From Scleroderma bovista (lineage: Eukaryota; Basidiomycota; Agaricomycetes; Boletales; Sclerodermataceae): 64,000 bases of DNA. Position 1 is the stretch's first letter; each line of letters starts with the position of its first letter. The notes under the pieces were generated by a model, which was given only the letters and a program-made list of their open reading frames with translations, was not told the DNA's origin and did not search any database. The stretch covers positions 1-64,000 of the forward strand of contig JAYMGJ010000135.1 of the NCBI GenBank assembly GCA_037178675.1, written 5' to 3'. Of this stretch, positions 24,201 to 35,210 are shown piece by piece. Both the position numbers and the translations under genes were made by a program.

Positions 24201-25564
24201 ACCGCCGTCTAACGCAAAATCCGAATTACTACAATCTCCATAATGTCAGTCATCAACATCTCTCAGATCACTTGTCTGAGCTTGTGGAAAACACGCTGCA
24301 AGACCTTTCTAACTCCAAGTGTATTACAATTGGTTCGTCGTCGTCTGGTCACCTCTTCTGTCAATGACTCATCCTACATGTAGAGGATGAAATGGATGTA
24401 TCTGCACTCAACCTCGGCATGATTGCTGCGTATTACAACATTTCATGTGCGTTCTCCAACTGCGTTGCTTGGTTCATTTAGCTAACTGCCTTTCAGATGT
24501 CACGGTCGAAGTGTACACATTGTCGTTAAAAGACCGCACGAAGCTGAAGGGACTTCTGGAGGTGGTCTCCTCATCCGCAGAATTCGAGTCAATCCCTATA
24601 CGCCGGCACGAGGACGTGCTCCTTCGTCGTATCTATGAACGTGTGCCTGTCAAATTGGATCAGGCAGATTTCGAGGCGCCCCATTTCAAGACCTTCCTTC
24701 TCCTTCAAGCACACTTCTCGCGTATTCAACTGCCGCCAGACCTCGTCGCCGACCAAAAGTTAGTGTTAGAAAAGGTGTTAAACTTACTTTCTGCATGTGT
24801 CGATGTCATGTCGTCAAATGCATGGTTAAATGCCCTTGGGGCCATGGATCTCTCGCAAATGTGTGTACAGGCGATGTGGGAAACGGACTCGCCACTTAAA
24901 CAAATACCCCATTTCGATTCTGAGGTACCTTTATGTTTCTGTGTTAACGCATCGCTCATTGTCCATCGTGTATAGGTGATCCAACGGTGCAAGGAGGCGG
25001 ATATTGCGTCTGTATATGATATCATGGAGATGGAAGATGACAAGCGAACCAGTTTGCTCCAAATGGATGTGCGACAAATGTACGTGGGCTATGACAGACT
25101 TCTCATTGACAACTCACAAACATCCTCCAAGGCGTGATGTTGCAACATTCGTCAATTCGTATCCAACTTTGGATGTTTCCTATGAACTCGTAAAAGGCGA
25201 ATATACAGCCGGCGAACCCATCTTAATGCATGTCTCGCTCGCCCGAGACGCCGACGAGGATAACCCAGAAAACCAATCCGTGGTTGCACCATTTTACCCT
25301 CAACAAAAGATGGCCAATTGGTGGCTCGTGGTCGGGGAACCAAGCACGCGACAGCTGCACGTTATCAAGCGCGTCACAGTCAACAAGAGTCTTTCTGTCA
25401 AGCTCGAATTCACACTGCCTAAGGGCACACATTCCCTCAAGTTATATGTTATCTGTGATTCCTACGTTGGCGCGGATCATGACTTGAGCGTTGATCCAAT
25501 TGAGGTTGCTGAGGGCGAAGACAGTGATAGCGATGAAGATAGCGACGATGCGATGGAAGAGTGA
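18300..25564 (+). CDS. BRR2: Pre-mRNA-splicing helicase Brr2 (U5 snRNP)
   Basis: A very long gene with two Ski2-like helicase cassettes. The N-terminal region starts [20 protein letters not shown], contains a strongly acidic patch (around 18960-19100) and the plug/PWI-like segment with [13 protein letters not shown]. Cassette 1 has [18 protein letters not shown] (split by the intron near 19880), [26 protein letters not shown] and [15 protein letters not shown]. Cassette 2 has [19 protein letters not shown] and [16 protein letters not shown], the degenerate box typical of the inactive second cassette. Each cassette is followed by winged-helix and Sec63 units. The protein ends in an acidic tail ([17 protein letters not shown]). 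In the spliceosome it unwinds U4/U6 and acts in disassembly; cassette 1 is the active helicase. Splicing joins roughly a dozen or more exons; I checked only the first junctions. It is divergent from MSH2. Confidence 0.95.
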
Positions 25565-25803
25565 TTGCGATTCTCGTGTACCTCATTGAAAGGCTTCGTG
25601 TACTTACTATACTGCAAATGCCAAGCTTAACCCTTGTAAGTAAGGCAGTAGCCACTGTCTACTATGGGGAGTCGACACTTACACCTAGTAATACGAGGAT
25701 CCACCAATCACATCTTGTTTGTATTAGTTGAGCCCGCGAAGCCCCGAGTCCATTGAAGTAAGCTCAGCGAGGCTTGACTCCTGCATTACAGCCTGTCTTA
25801 ACC
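25565..25803. other. Short same-strand spacer BRR2-ATG18
   Basis: A 239-bp gap that must hold the BRR2 terminator and ATG18 promoter. No further feature is seen. Confidence 0.5.
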
Positions 25804-27424
25804 ATGGCAGAACGAACGAACCCCAACATGCTGTTCGCTAATTTCAATCAGGATTACTCGTGAGCCCTCCGAACTTCCACGTCATACCCTTTTTGCTTAC
25901 CCCGCACCAGTTGCATATCCGTAGGCACGCGCAAGGGTTACAGTATCACAAACTGCGATCCCTTCGGGAGAGTTTATACCATGGGTATGTCCTTCACTCT
26001 CCAGATGACGCAGAAGATCGACCAATGAATGGGACTTACAGATGACGGTGCCCGCGGAATCGTAGAAATGCTGTTCTGCACCTCACTCCTTGCTCTTGTC
26101 GGTGCAGCAGATCAACCCCAGTCAAGTCCTCGAAAGTTGCAAATAGTAAACACGAAGGTACGCTAAACCCATGTCGGCCCCTCATTTCGAATTCCAATGG
26201 ACTTTAGCGACAATCCATGATTTGCGAGCTTCTCTTTCCGTCGTCTATTCTTGCTGTCAAGCTTAACCGCAAGACGCTCGTTATTGTTCTCGAGACGGAG
26301 ATTTACATTTATGATATATCCAATATGCGACTTTTGCACGTTATCGAGACTGCGCCGAATCCTGAAGGTTCGCGTCATGACATCCAAAGCATACTATCTG
26401 CTTACGCCAATTTACTATGCAGCGATATGCGCGCTCTCCCCGAGCGCGGAGAATTCCTACCTTGCGTACCCATCGCCTGTCCCATCGCCCCTGACCACAA
26501 CAGGTTCTTCATCAGCTTCCCCTGCTCCAAGTTCATCATCTCCTGCAACGGGCGATGTACTTTTGTTTTCAACTACAACTCTGACGCTCACTAACATTAT
26601 CCGGGCACACAAATCTCCGCTTTCTGCACTCGCGATCTCGCCTTCTGGAACCCTTCTTGCCACTGCATCAGACAAAGGGACTATCATCCGTGTATGGAGT
26701 GTCCCAGGTGCTGAGAGACTATGGCAATTTAGGAGAGGAACACGCGAGGCGAAGATTTACAGCATGGCATTCAACACAGTGGGGAGCCTCCTGGCTGTCA
26801 GCTCCGCACACGACACAGTTCATATATTCAAGTTGGGAGGGCGGCAAAACTCCGGGAACTCGAAAAAAGATAGACCCTCGAGTCCACTGGGTAGTCTAGA
26901 CAGCAGGGACCCGGACGACGGGAGGGCTGCCGGGGACTACGACACGTTTGTAGATGAACGAAAAAGGAGCGGTGGTGTTTCGTGAGTTTCTCACCATCTA
27001 TATTTGGCCAGGCAGTGGATATGTACCAGGCTAACTGCACAAAGCACATCCATTCGGCGTCGTTCTCTCCATCTTACAAAGTCTTTATCCACTTCTGTTG
27101 GCGGCTATCTCCCGCAGACGTTGACAGAAATGTGGGAACCTACGCGAGACTTTGCATATTTGCGACTCCCAACAGGTGGTGTGAGATCGGTGGTTGGCTT
27201 GAGTAGGTGAGTTTTACATTTTCGCAGATGCGTTTGAGAATAAGCAATGACCTACTGATAATTCATGCTCGCCTGACTGCATGCATAGCACTCTTCCACA
27301 AGTCATGGTCATATGTTCGGATGGATATTTCTATGCCTACAGCATAGATCTCGAGGGCGGCGGCGAGTGTGTGTTGATGAAACAGTACAGTCTTGTAGAC
27401 TCAGATTCAAATGGGACGGAATAA
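25804..27424 (+). CDS. ATG18: PROPPIN family autophagy protein Atg18
   Basis: A WD40 beta-propeller built from about eight exons. The start [19 protein letters not shown] joins [20 protein letters not shown], then [74 protein letters not shown] and the diagnostic [18 protein letters not shown]. The FRRG motif binds PI3P and PI(3,5)P2 on membranes. The end is [20 protein letters not shown] and [20 protein letters not shown], with stop at 27422-27424. A Ser/Pro-rich loop (about 26470-26560) separates blades and is longer than in yeast. In fungi Atg18 works with Atg2 at the phagophore and in vacuole size control. Intron donors include GTGAGC, GTATGT, GTACGC and GTTCGC. Atg21 and Hsv2 are paralogs; Atg18 is favoured by overall similarity, not proven. 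Confidence 0.9.
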
Positions 27425-28059
27425 CTTGGAGGGACGTCTGCTAATGCTGAAGCCTGTGCCATGGCTATGCTGATCGGTCCGTGAGTGATTGGACCTTTGC
27501 TTATACTGTTTCCATCCATCCGGAAGCTACTGGCGTTGCTCATGATCACTGTAATACCTTACGCGGTTAAGACGATGAGATTTTGCGTCGTTCATTGAAG
27601 ACCTAGAACACTTTTCCGACAGTTACTTGCACAGTTGGGATGAGATTCGCTGGAACGTACGATCTCCCGACATGTTATCACAGCACACTCACCATCTCGT
27701 CGCTCGGATTTAGCGCATTAATCGGCCCCCGGGACATAACTGTACCTCATCCCCTCGAAGAAGGCCCAAGCCTGCATGATGGACATCCTCATGCAACTGA
27801 TCAAGTGCTGTGATCATAAATCTGTGTAGTGATGTTGCGGCTTGGTCAGTGTCAATGTGCTTCCGGACGAGGTTTTTGCAGATAAGCCTCACAGCTTGGT
27901 GATATTCGAGTTGACCTGTCGTATGTTTGAGTACCAACCCTGTAGGATCGGCACAAGCCAATATGTAGTAGCCATGTTGTGATTAGATGTTGACCGAGTC
28001 ATGTTTGGCAACCTTTCCTCGGATCAGTTAAGCCCAGCTCGAGTCTTCCATCGCCACCC
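27425..28059. other. Intergenic between ATG18 and the histidine gene
   Basis: 635 bp. A minus-strand open frame, 27961-27710, reads protein-like (LEYHQAVRLICKNLVRKHID) but starts with TTG. The nearest upstream ATG (27975) is in another frame, and no clean intron joins them. It may be a fragment or an exon of an unmodelled gene. Confidence 0.4.
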
Positions 28060-29422
28060 ATGGGGATCCTCGGTCTGGCACCTTCCTCGGAGCCCCAGAA
28101 GCCTGCCCACTTTGACATCGAAAGAGTCATAAGACCCAACATCCTCTCGTTACACCCATACCGATGTGCTCGCGACGACTACCAGGAAGGGATACTGCTT
28201 GACGCCAACGAAAATGCTCTGGGTCACTCCATCTCTTTGCAAGGGAAATCAGAAGAACTGTTACCCCCTCTAAATGCAGATTTACACAGATACCCGGATC
28301 CATCTCACGACCGCATTAAATCTCGCATCGCGGAACTCTGCTCTCTACCAGACACGAAGCATGTCTTCCTTGGCGTTGGTTCAGATGAAGTCATCGATCT
28401 ACTTATGCGTGTATGCGTTGCGCCTGGTCGTGAAAAAATATTGATTACCCCACCTACCTACGGGATGTACGCCGTGTGTGCCCAAGTCAATGATATTGGG
28501 ATCGTGCGGTGTAATTTGAATCTCACTGGCGAACACGGAGAAGGAGGGGAAGATGGACGGTTTAGCTTGGCGGTGGACAATGTTGGCTCCTTCCACTGCG
28601 ATTCCCAAAGCATTGGCTGACGCAGACATGTTTAGATCAAGGCAGCCGTGTCCGCTGACCCTACCATAAAACTCATCTTCCTGTGCTCACCTGGAAATCC
28701 ATCTGGCACTCTGATATCTCTCAGATCGCTGCGATCATTACTAGACTATGAAGCTTTCAAAGGTATCATCATCGTAGACGAGGCATACATCGACTTTGCT
28801 GGCCAAGACGCGTCGGCGGTATCCTTGATCAGACAATATGGAAACCTCTGCGTCATGCAAACTTTGAGCAAAAGTTTCGGACTGGCAGGCATACGGTGAG
28901 CATCTATTCAGGTGATGCCAACACGGTTGTACCGTTGGCTTAGACGGCCTCTGACAACGCAAATTCAGTCTGGGAGTTGCACTCGCTCAACCGCCATTGA
29001 TACAAGTACTCACGAATACCAAGGCGCCGTACAATATTTCCACCCCAACAGCCCAGCTTGCGTTAGCTGCACTTGAACAGCCTTCGCTCGAGGGTATGCG
29101 AAAGAAGATAACAACGCTACGAGAGTCAAGGAAAACGTTATCCCAGTCACTCGCGGGCTTGAGTCACCTGGGTTTAGGTACCATCATCGGTGCGAGCGAC
29201 GCGAACTTCATCATGGTTCCTGTTCTCAACAAGGAGACCGGTGTACCGGACAACGCAAGGTCTCAAAGGGTTTACAAGGCACTTGCAGAGGAGAACGGTG
29301 TAGTGGTGAGGTACAGGGGAGGTGAAGCTGGATGTGCAGGATGCTTGAGAATTACGATCGGAAGCGCGGAGGAGAACGAAATACTACTATCGAGGCTGCG
29401 GGGTGTTCTGGAGGGTCTTTAG
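28060..29422 (+). CDS. HIS5: Histidinol-phosphate aminotransferase, 411 aa
   Basis: Three exons (28060-28581, 28636-28895, 28969-29422) sum to 1236 nt. This is a class II PLP aminotransferase: IRPNILSLHPYRCARDDYQE, LDANENALG, LHRYPDPSHDRIKSRIAELC, GVGSDEVIDLLMR, FLCSPGNPSGT, IIVDEAYIDFAG, and the PLP-lysine motif TLSKSFGLAGIRLGVALAQP. The end carries GVVVRYRGGEAGCAGCLRIT, with the phosphate-binding arginines of the family. It converts imidazole-acetol phosphate and glutamate to L-histidinol phosphate in histidine synthesis, in the cytosol. The first donor is GTTGGC, weaker than its neighbours, but the splice keeps phase and gives VDN-IKAAVSADPTIKLIF. The symbol follows S. cerevisiae usage (his3 in fission yeast). 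Confidence 0.95.
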
Positions 29423-29803
29423 ATTGTAGAACAAGTCGACCGAGGTTTCAGTGATCCGTTGGCAGTGGTACTTGCCATTGCTATTACGAAGGTCAGCCTA
29501 TACGGGGCATACAGGATTAATCCATGACGACATCGATTGAAAGGTCATCCCACGTCACACCAGGTAAGGTCCAGTTTTCACTGGGCGGTGAACACAGGTT
29601 GGCGAATACTGACGCCTTCGACGCTGACGACAATGCGTATTAATCTGGCACGTGGAAAGAGCTTCGCGACCACGTCGTAACTGAATGAACCTAGAGGGAC
29701 CTAGTCGTTCCTGAAGCTGTCGGCGTCATTGCGAACCACCCCATATGATAGTAAGGGTCAGTGACTTTTACTCGGCTTCTTCTCGTAGTCATCACCTTCA
29801 GCA
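29423..29803. other. Intergenic, promoter of the phosphatase gene
   Basis: 381 bp with no open frame or repeat of note. Confidence 0.5.
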
Positions 29804-31913
29804 ATGTTGTCCCGTCGTGGCCTGTCAGGAAAAGATACTGGAACTCTCGTGAGCGCAGCTATCATATTGTTGGCCTGGACTGTGCTCATTTGGTGGCGAT
29901 TTTTCATGAAAAAGGTGGTAGAAGAACCCTTGGATGTTGAGGGATACCCCCTTGCTCCCCCCGAACTTCAGCTGGAACAAGTTCATGTATTCGTGCGTCA
30001 TGGTATGTTACCCCAAACAAAACTGTCCCCTCAGCGATTGATGCGGGATTCTCGTTACCTAGGTGAAAGGACACCAGTGAGAATCCGTATGACAGACCCC
30101 CCTGCATCGCTCCCAGCGCGGTGGCAAATGTGCTTTGCTGCAAGACAGTTTAGCGAAGCGGTCAATTTGACTGTTCCCACTGTTCCGAGTCAGAGAACAT
30201 TGTGGTTCAAGAAGGTAACGGAGGCGGCAGAGGGAAACACTGCCCCTGGTTTATGGCACGTCCTTTCTGCGGAGTACTTTTAAATCAGCATCTCATCCAC
30301 GTTCCTCGTAGCCTTCTAGGGGAGCTAACTGATTTAGGTCGAGAGGTTATAGGCTTCTTTATGTTGACTTCCTTTACGCTGACATCGATTAATTCAAAGA
30401 CAACCTTTAATTTTGGCATGGCTTTACGCAAACTGTATGTCGACAGGTGAGCTACCTCTGCACTGTGCGTTATTCGCCGCCTTATATCGTTTCGAGACTC
30501 GGCTTTCTACCCAAGAAGCTCCAGCACGAGAGCCACGCCTATTTCCGGTTAGTCTTTAGCTGTAAGCGTTCGACGAAGATGGTCGAGTATTTCTAGATCT
30601 ACCTTCGTGGATCGAACCATCGAATCACTTGAACAGATTGTGTATAGTCTTTATCCGCCTACACAGTGTGCGCCGAATGTGGTACCTCTTATATTCGTGA
30701 GGCAAGTCCGCATTTCTTTTCTGCTGCTCATCACATACCTACCTTTGTACAGGAATAGAGTGGAAGATAACCTTGTCAGTAATATCCTCGGATGTCCGAG
30801 GCTCGAGTTACTGGAACAACAGTTCGCCGAAGGTATGTCAACTTCGACTTGTGGTAGGTACGCAGTTTCAAGCGTGTTCCGAACAGCCGCAGCTGCAACA
30901 TGGAATCCTCGTCTCAAAGTACTTGATAAGAAGCTGTCCAAGTACATCAAAGGAAAACCCGTTCGGGTCGATGGACAGCCTCGGGCTTCCGGAATATTGG
31001 ATTCCGTGAGAGGACTGCTTAGGCAATACAGGTTGGTTCATTGACCTTTGGTGCAGGTACGATCTGCTGCAGCACACGGAATCCAAGTCCCTCCCGAGTT
31101 TTGGGATCCTGAGGTCGTAGATTTACTTGTTCGTTGAGACGCTCGCTCTGTGGACGTGTAATGATTGGTGTGTTGTTACTTTCACAGGAAACTGCGGTTT
31201 CGGACGAATGGTTTTCAAGTGGGTTGTTATGACCTCATGCACATACAACACACTGATCCGTCATATCCGTGCGCAGTGTGTAAGTGAACCGATGGCAAGG
31301 GTCCTTATTTTTAACTTCTTCGCGGATCTGGGCAGTTAAGGCAGAAGAAGGTCGTCGGCTGGGCATGGGACGCCTCCTTGCAACCGTAGCAGATAGAATG
31401 CTGAACAAGGTCGACCAAGGTACCAAGGACCCCTTGAAGATTCTCGTTCACAGCACGCATGACTCTACGTTGGCTGCATTATGTGCTACGTTCGACGTGT
31501 TCGACGAGAAGTATGTTCTCGCATAGACAACTATGCTGGCATCTGATCGAGATCTATAAAGGTGGCCTCCATTCACATCGTCCGTCACGTTCGAGCTCTT
31601 CAAGAAAGTGAGTCGTCCAGAGCCAGCAACGGCTTTCCAGGCACTGCTTGCTGAGCGTTGGAGGGCGCACGTTTCACCAGATGACTACTGTGCGTTCCAC
31701 TTTTAGTACAAGGTATTCTCCGTGCTGAATTTTGCGATCAATACAGACGTTCGCATGCGATACAAGAACCGCAACATGGTGCTTCCCATTTGTGCCAAGG
31801 AGGGAAAGCATTTACCAGGTTCACCAGAGTTCTGCACCTTGTCGGCGTTTCAACGTCGGGTCAAAGAGCTTACTCCAGTTAATTGGGAATCGGAGTGTGG
31901 TCCACGAACATGA
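29804..31913 (+). CDS. Membrane-anchored histidine acid phosphatase family protein
   Basis: The start is MLSRRGLSGKDTGTLVSAAI, with a signal-anchor helix at about residues 14-35 (VSAAIILLAWTVLIWW followed by RFFMKK), so type II topology is likely. After an intron the catalytic loop VHVFVRHGERTPVRIRM appears; the first His is the phospho-acceptor. The distal motif is VHSTHDSTLAALCATFDVFD, whose HD is the second catalytic element. Between them lie the substrate-cap segments FVDRTIESLEQIVYSLYPP and DKKLSKYIKGKPVRVDGQPR. The end is MVLPICAKEGKHLPGSPEFC and stop at 31911-31913. There are many short exons. Branch-2 histidine phosphatases include acid phosphatases and PXYLP1-like sugar phosphatases of the secretory pathway. 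The anchor suggests an ER/Golgi or surface enzyme; the substrate is unknown. Confidence 0.82.
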
Positions 31914-32564
31914 AAGTTGCTACATTTGTAGTGTATTGTATGGGCTAGGCTTCATGGACAAAAATACTGCAAGGGACATCACTTGCAATAGTCGTGATCT
32001 GTTGTATAGCGGCTTCTCACAAGGGACAGTCCACAAAATGAGCCATACGTTTCAATCTGTCGTAATAGAATCAGCGACTCGAGTCTTGAGAGGCAGCGCA
32101 GTTCATTCCAGCTGATCAAAGGAAACGCACATTTTCGGCAGGTCAGGAGGTTACTGGAACAAATATAACACTACTAGTCCAGACCCGTGCCGCTGGCGTG
32201 GTCATTACCCAATGTACAGATTACTACTAGTAACTGGCCCTTCCACTTGGATGGCGTGCGCGCCAGCGATTCAAAAGGGAAGCTTCTGGTGCCCCCCCCC
32301 TAATACATGGACCTTGAAATATACTTCAGAGAAAATTACACTTTGATTCCTAGCTCAATGAAAATACACTCTGAAAATGGAAAACACGAATCATGATATG
32401 CGTTTTCCGTTCGGTACACTAAAATAGAGAGTAGGTGTGACGAAGCAATCCGTTGATCTACTGAGATCTAGTAAGTAAAAATGTAAACGAGAGTACACAT
32501 AGATCCACAGGAGCAGGTTGATAAAATATTATAGTATAACTTGAGAACTCTTTGCATTAAGAAA
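31914..32564. other. Convergent spacer, no gene seen
   Basis: 651 bp between two facing stop codons. It contains a run of nine C at about 32292-32300 and A/T-rich DNA from 32300 to 32530, consistent with 3' UTRs and polyadenylation signals. Confidence 0.5.
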
Positions 32565-34521
32565 TCACGATGCCGTCCCCCACCGTGCCCAAGCACCTGG
32601 GAGGCCCTGTCTTCGTCTACTATTCCTCCCAGTTGTCCCAAACTTCGAGCTGGTGAAGACAGAAGTATAACCTTCCTCACCATCGTCATCTTGCTCCGAC
32701 GTCCATTCACGCCCTCGACCCCATGATCCATTCTGGCGATTTCTTCTGGAACGAGCTGCGCCGAATGGACTCGATCTACCATTCTTTGAACCAAGCGCCA
32801 TGTTACTTGCCGCCTCGCCCGTTGGTCGATGTAGATGTTTCCGCAGGCTCTGGATAGAGTGTTGTCGTCTGGCAGGAACGAGCAAGCGGTCCAAACCAAG
32901 TTCGTCGTCATCGTCGTCATCGTCATCATCACTGGATAACCCATCCCCATGAGCATCCATGTTCCATCCTCCAAGATAGCGGCTTTCATTCTCTACCTGA
33001 GTCTTGGCTAAGGATGGTATAATATCTACATCCTTGGGCCTTCTCTTCGCCTTCCGGCTCCGTAGGGACGAGCGATCCTCCCTTGCTTTCGCCGGCTGAT
33101 TTGGCTTAATGGATTTGGACTGTGCCTTCCCGTCGACTACAATCGTACGGACCAGAGAACTCGCACGAGATGTAGGGGCCGACCGACACAGCACCGTCGC
33201 ACATTGCACCTGCCCTTTGCAAACTTTCGCTTTCTGGTCCTGAATTTGGGACGAAAGCAGGGACGGCTTCTTGGTTAATTGTCTTCCCCTTGGCTGCGAG
33301 CAATCCGATATAGCAGAATTACTTGTCCGGGTAGCAACCGTCTTCGCAGATGCTGTGTCCGAAACGACGGCAGCACTGGGCGCTGGGAGGAGCGCTTTGG
33401 TGACTGACTCAAGCCAGTTACGAGATGCTGGCATTTGAGCGTCTTGAGCACTGACTTCCAGCTTACATTCGTAATCAGTGGGGTGGTCATTTAGGTTGAT
33501 AACGTGACGGGAGCACTGTGTACCCCGATCGTGCGGATGAGCTGGTGGTAAAGGTGGCTGTTGGGAGCGTAAGGATATCGCCGAAGAAGATGGCCGCTTG
33601 TTAACTGGATGGATGTTAGGTGCGGATGCCATGTGCCGAAGATACGCGTGTGCAGTAGATTCGTCCGACCTGGCCGGCTTGGATGACTGGCGATGATTGG
33701 AAGGTCTTTGCTGCGGAATAGGGAGATTGAGGTAATGCGGAGTGCCACGGAGGGCCTGGCGAGACTGCACAACGTTGTGAACAGACTTGGCGGGCAAGGG
33801 TGGGTGGGTGGTATCGGCGGAACCTAATGCGGAACTGATCCGCATACGCTGAACTGTGACGTGCAGGCTTTCAGAGGACGCATTTTGTGAGTATTGAGCT
33901 GGGGAAGCGGAGTAGGACACGTTCGTTGAGCCATTCAACTGGCGAACCTGGGGTAGTGGTGATGGCGGTGGAGAACATGCTGCCGTGGTATCTGCCGAAG
34001 TGGTTTCCCCGCGAACGGGGCTAGAGTTACGACTTACGAATCCACTTAGAAAGCCAAACACAGCACGGACGCCGCCCCGGACACTGCTGCTCGCGCGTCC
34101 CTCGTGCTTCTCCCCCGACGATTCCACTGTGCGTTCTGCCTCAGGCGTGAAGATTCGCGTCTCTTTGTAACCCGCCTCCCTAAGTAAATCCTCGAGTCGT
34201 TCGTAAGTCCGTGAAGTACCACGTCGGTGTAGTGGGACACGCGCAAGTGATTCTGGGTAGCGGGTCATGGACCGGCCACGAGGCAGTGTCACGGGCGTGG
34301 ACGAGACTCCAGTGCTCTTTTTACCGGAGAGTGGCATTGTACAAAGCGACGATGTGTCGGAAGCATGCTCTGACAACACTAGAGGTGATGCTGCGCCATT
34401 CTGAATCTGTAGGTCAACAAAGAGACAAGCAAGAGATTGTCAGTCGGTCGCAAATACTTGCATCAAAATCACCCACGCTAGGACGTTGAACGCTACGAAT
34501 CGTTGGCGATTTCTCTCGCAT
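32565..34521 (-). CDS. Unrecognised 633-aa low-complexity protein
   Basis: Two exons: 34521-34462 (60 nt, MREKSPTIRSVQRPSVGDFD) and 34406-32565 (614 codons including stop), joined by a 55-nt intron with a GC donor (GCAAGT) and CTACAG acceptor. The second exon begins IQNGAASPLVLSEHASDTSS. The protein is rich in Ser, Arg and Pro. It has a possible helix at TYERLEDLLREAGYKETRIF, a short hydrophobic stretch (VRAVFGFLSGFVSRNSSP), and many basic Ser-rich tracts. A run of nine Asp (LSSDDDDDDDDDELGLDRLL) lies near the C-terminus, and the end is GLPGAWARWGTAS. No enzyme or binding domain is recognised; a disordered regulatory or nuclear protein is plausible. If the GC intron is wrong, the first usable ATG is at 34337 (MPLSGKKSTG). 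Confidence 0.72.
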
Positions 34522-35210
34522 GATATCGCTCTTCATGTGGACGGGTCAAGCGTAGGAGAGGGGAGAGCAGAGAGTAGAGGCGGGGAAGAACCCCGGAATC
34601 AGGTTCCCCCTGATATAGGGCCTGCGAATGACTCGGTGCCGCTCTGACAAACAGGAGGTGATCGAGGGTGAAATTGGCGGGCGGAAGTTGCGGGAGTGGG
34701 GAGGAGACTTGGGGAGATGAGCTGAGCTTGCAAAACTCACTCACGGGTGGCCTTGCGTTTGTAAATCCAAAAGCGATGCAGGTAATTTCAAAAAAATTTG
34801 ACACTTCCGCTCGGTCAACACGATAAATACATCATTAAATCGGACCAGCGTGTCATGCAGAATCGTGTCTGTATGCATGCAAAAATCCCCCAGGTATCGG
34901 ACAACACCCCGCACCACTTCAAATAAAATATTTGTATTATTCTATCGAGAAAACCAAATTCCAATAATTCATGACTCATATCCCCGAGCCTCGATGCTGT
35001 AATCGTTCGGCTAAATTTCGAGAAAAATGTCACGGGATAAGACCTTTACAAATATCGTTTGAGTCAACCAGGATTTCTGAAGAGAGATCGAGGAATGCTC
35101 CATGGACTCAATCATCGGCCTCACTCAAAAGCAGTAACTCTCCTATCCAAATCCGGCCATTTGTAAAAAGTTGCATAGCCCGCTGTGTACTAATCGCCAA
35201 CTTCTTCACC
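34522..35210. other. Spacer between the 633-aa gene and NAA15
   Basis: 689 bp containing the 5' region of the 633-aa gene and the NAA15 3' UTR. The frame at 34493-34804 (-) is a shadow without gene-like features. Confidence 0.5.

Noticed and set aside
27710..27961. Minus-strand 83-codon frame with protein-like composition
   Set aside because: It starts with TTG, the upstream ATG is out of frame, no intron reconciles them, and the family is unknown. Mentioned only in the spacer entry.
32292..32300. C9 homopolymer as a functional element
   Set aside because: A single short run in a 3' spacer; most simply slippage or sequencing-prone DNA.
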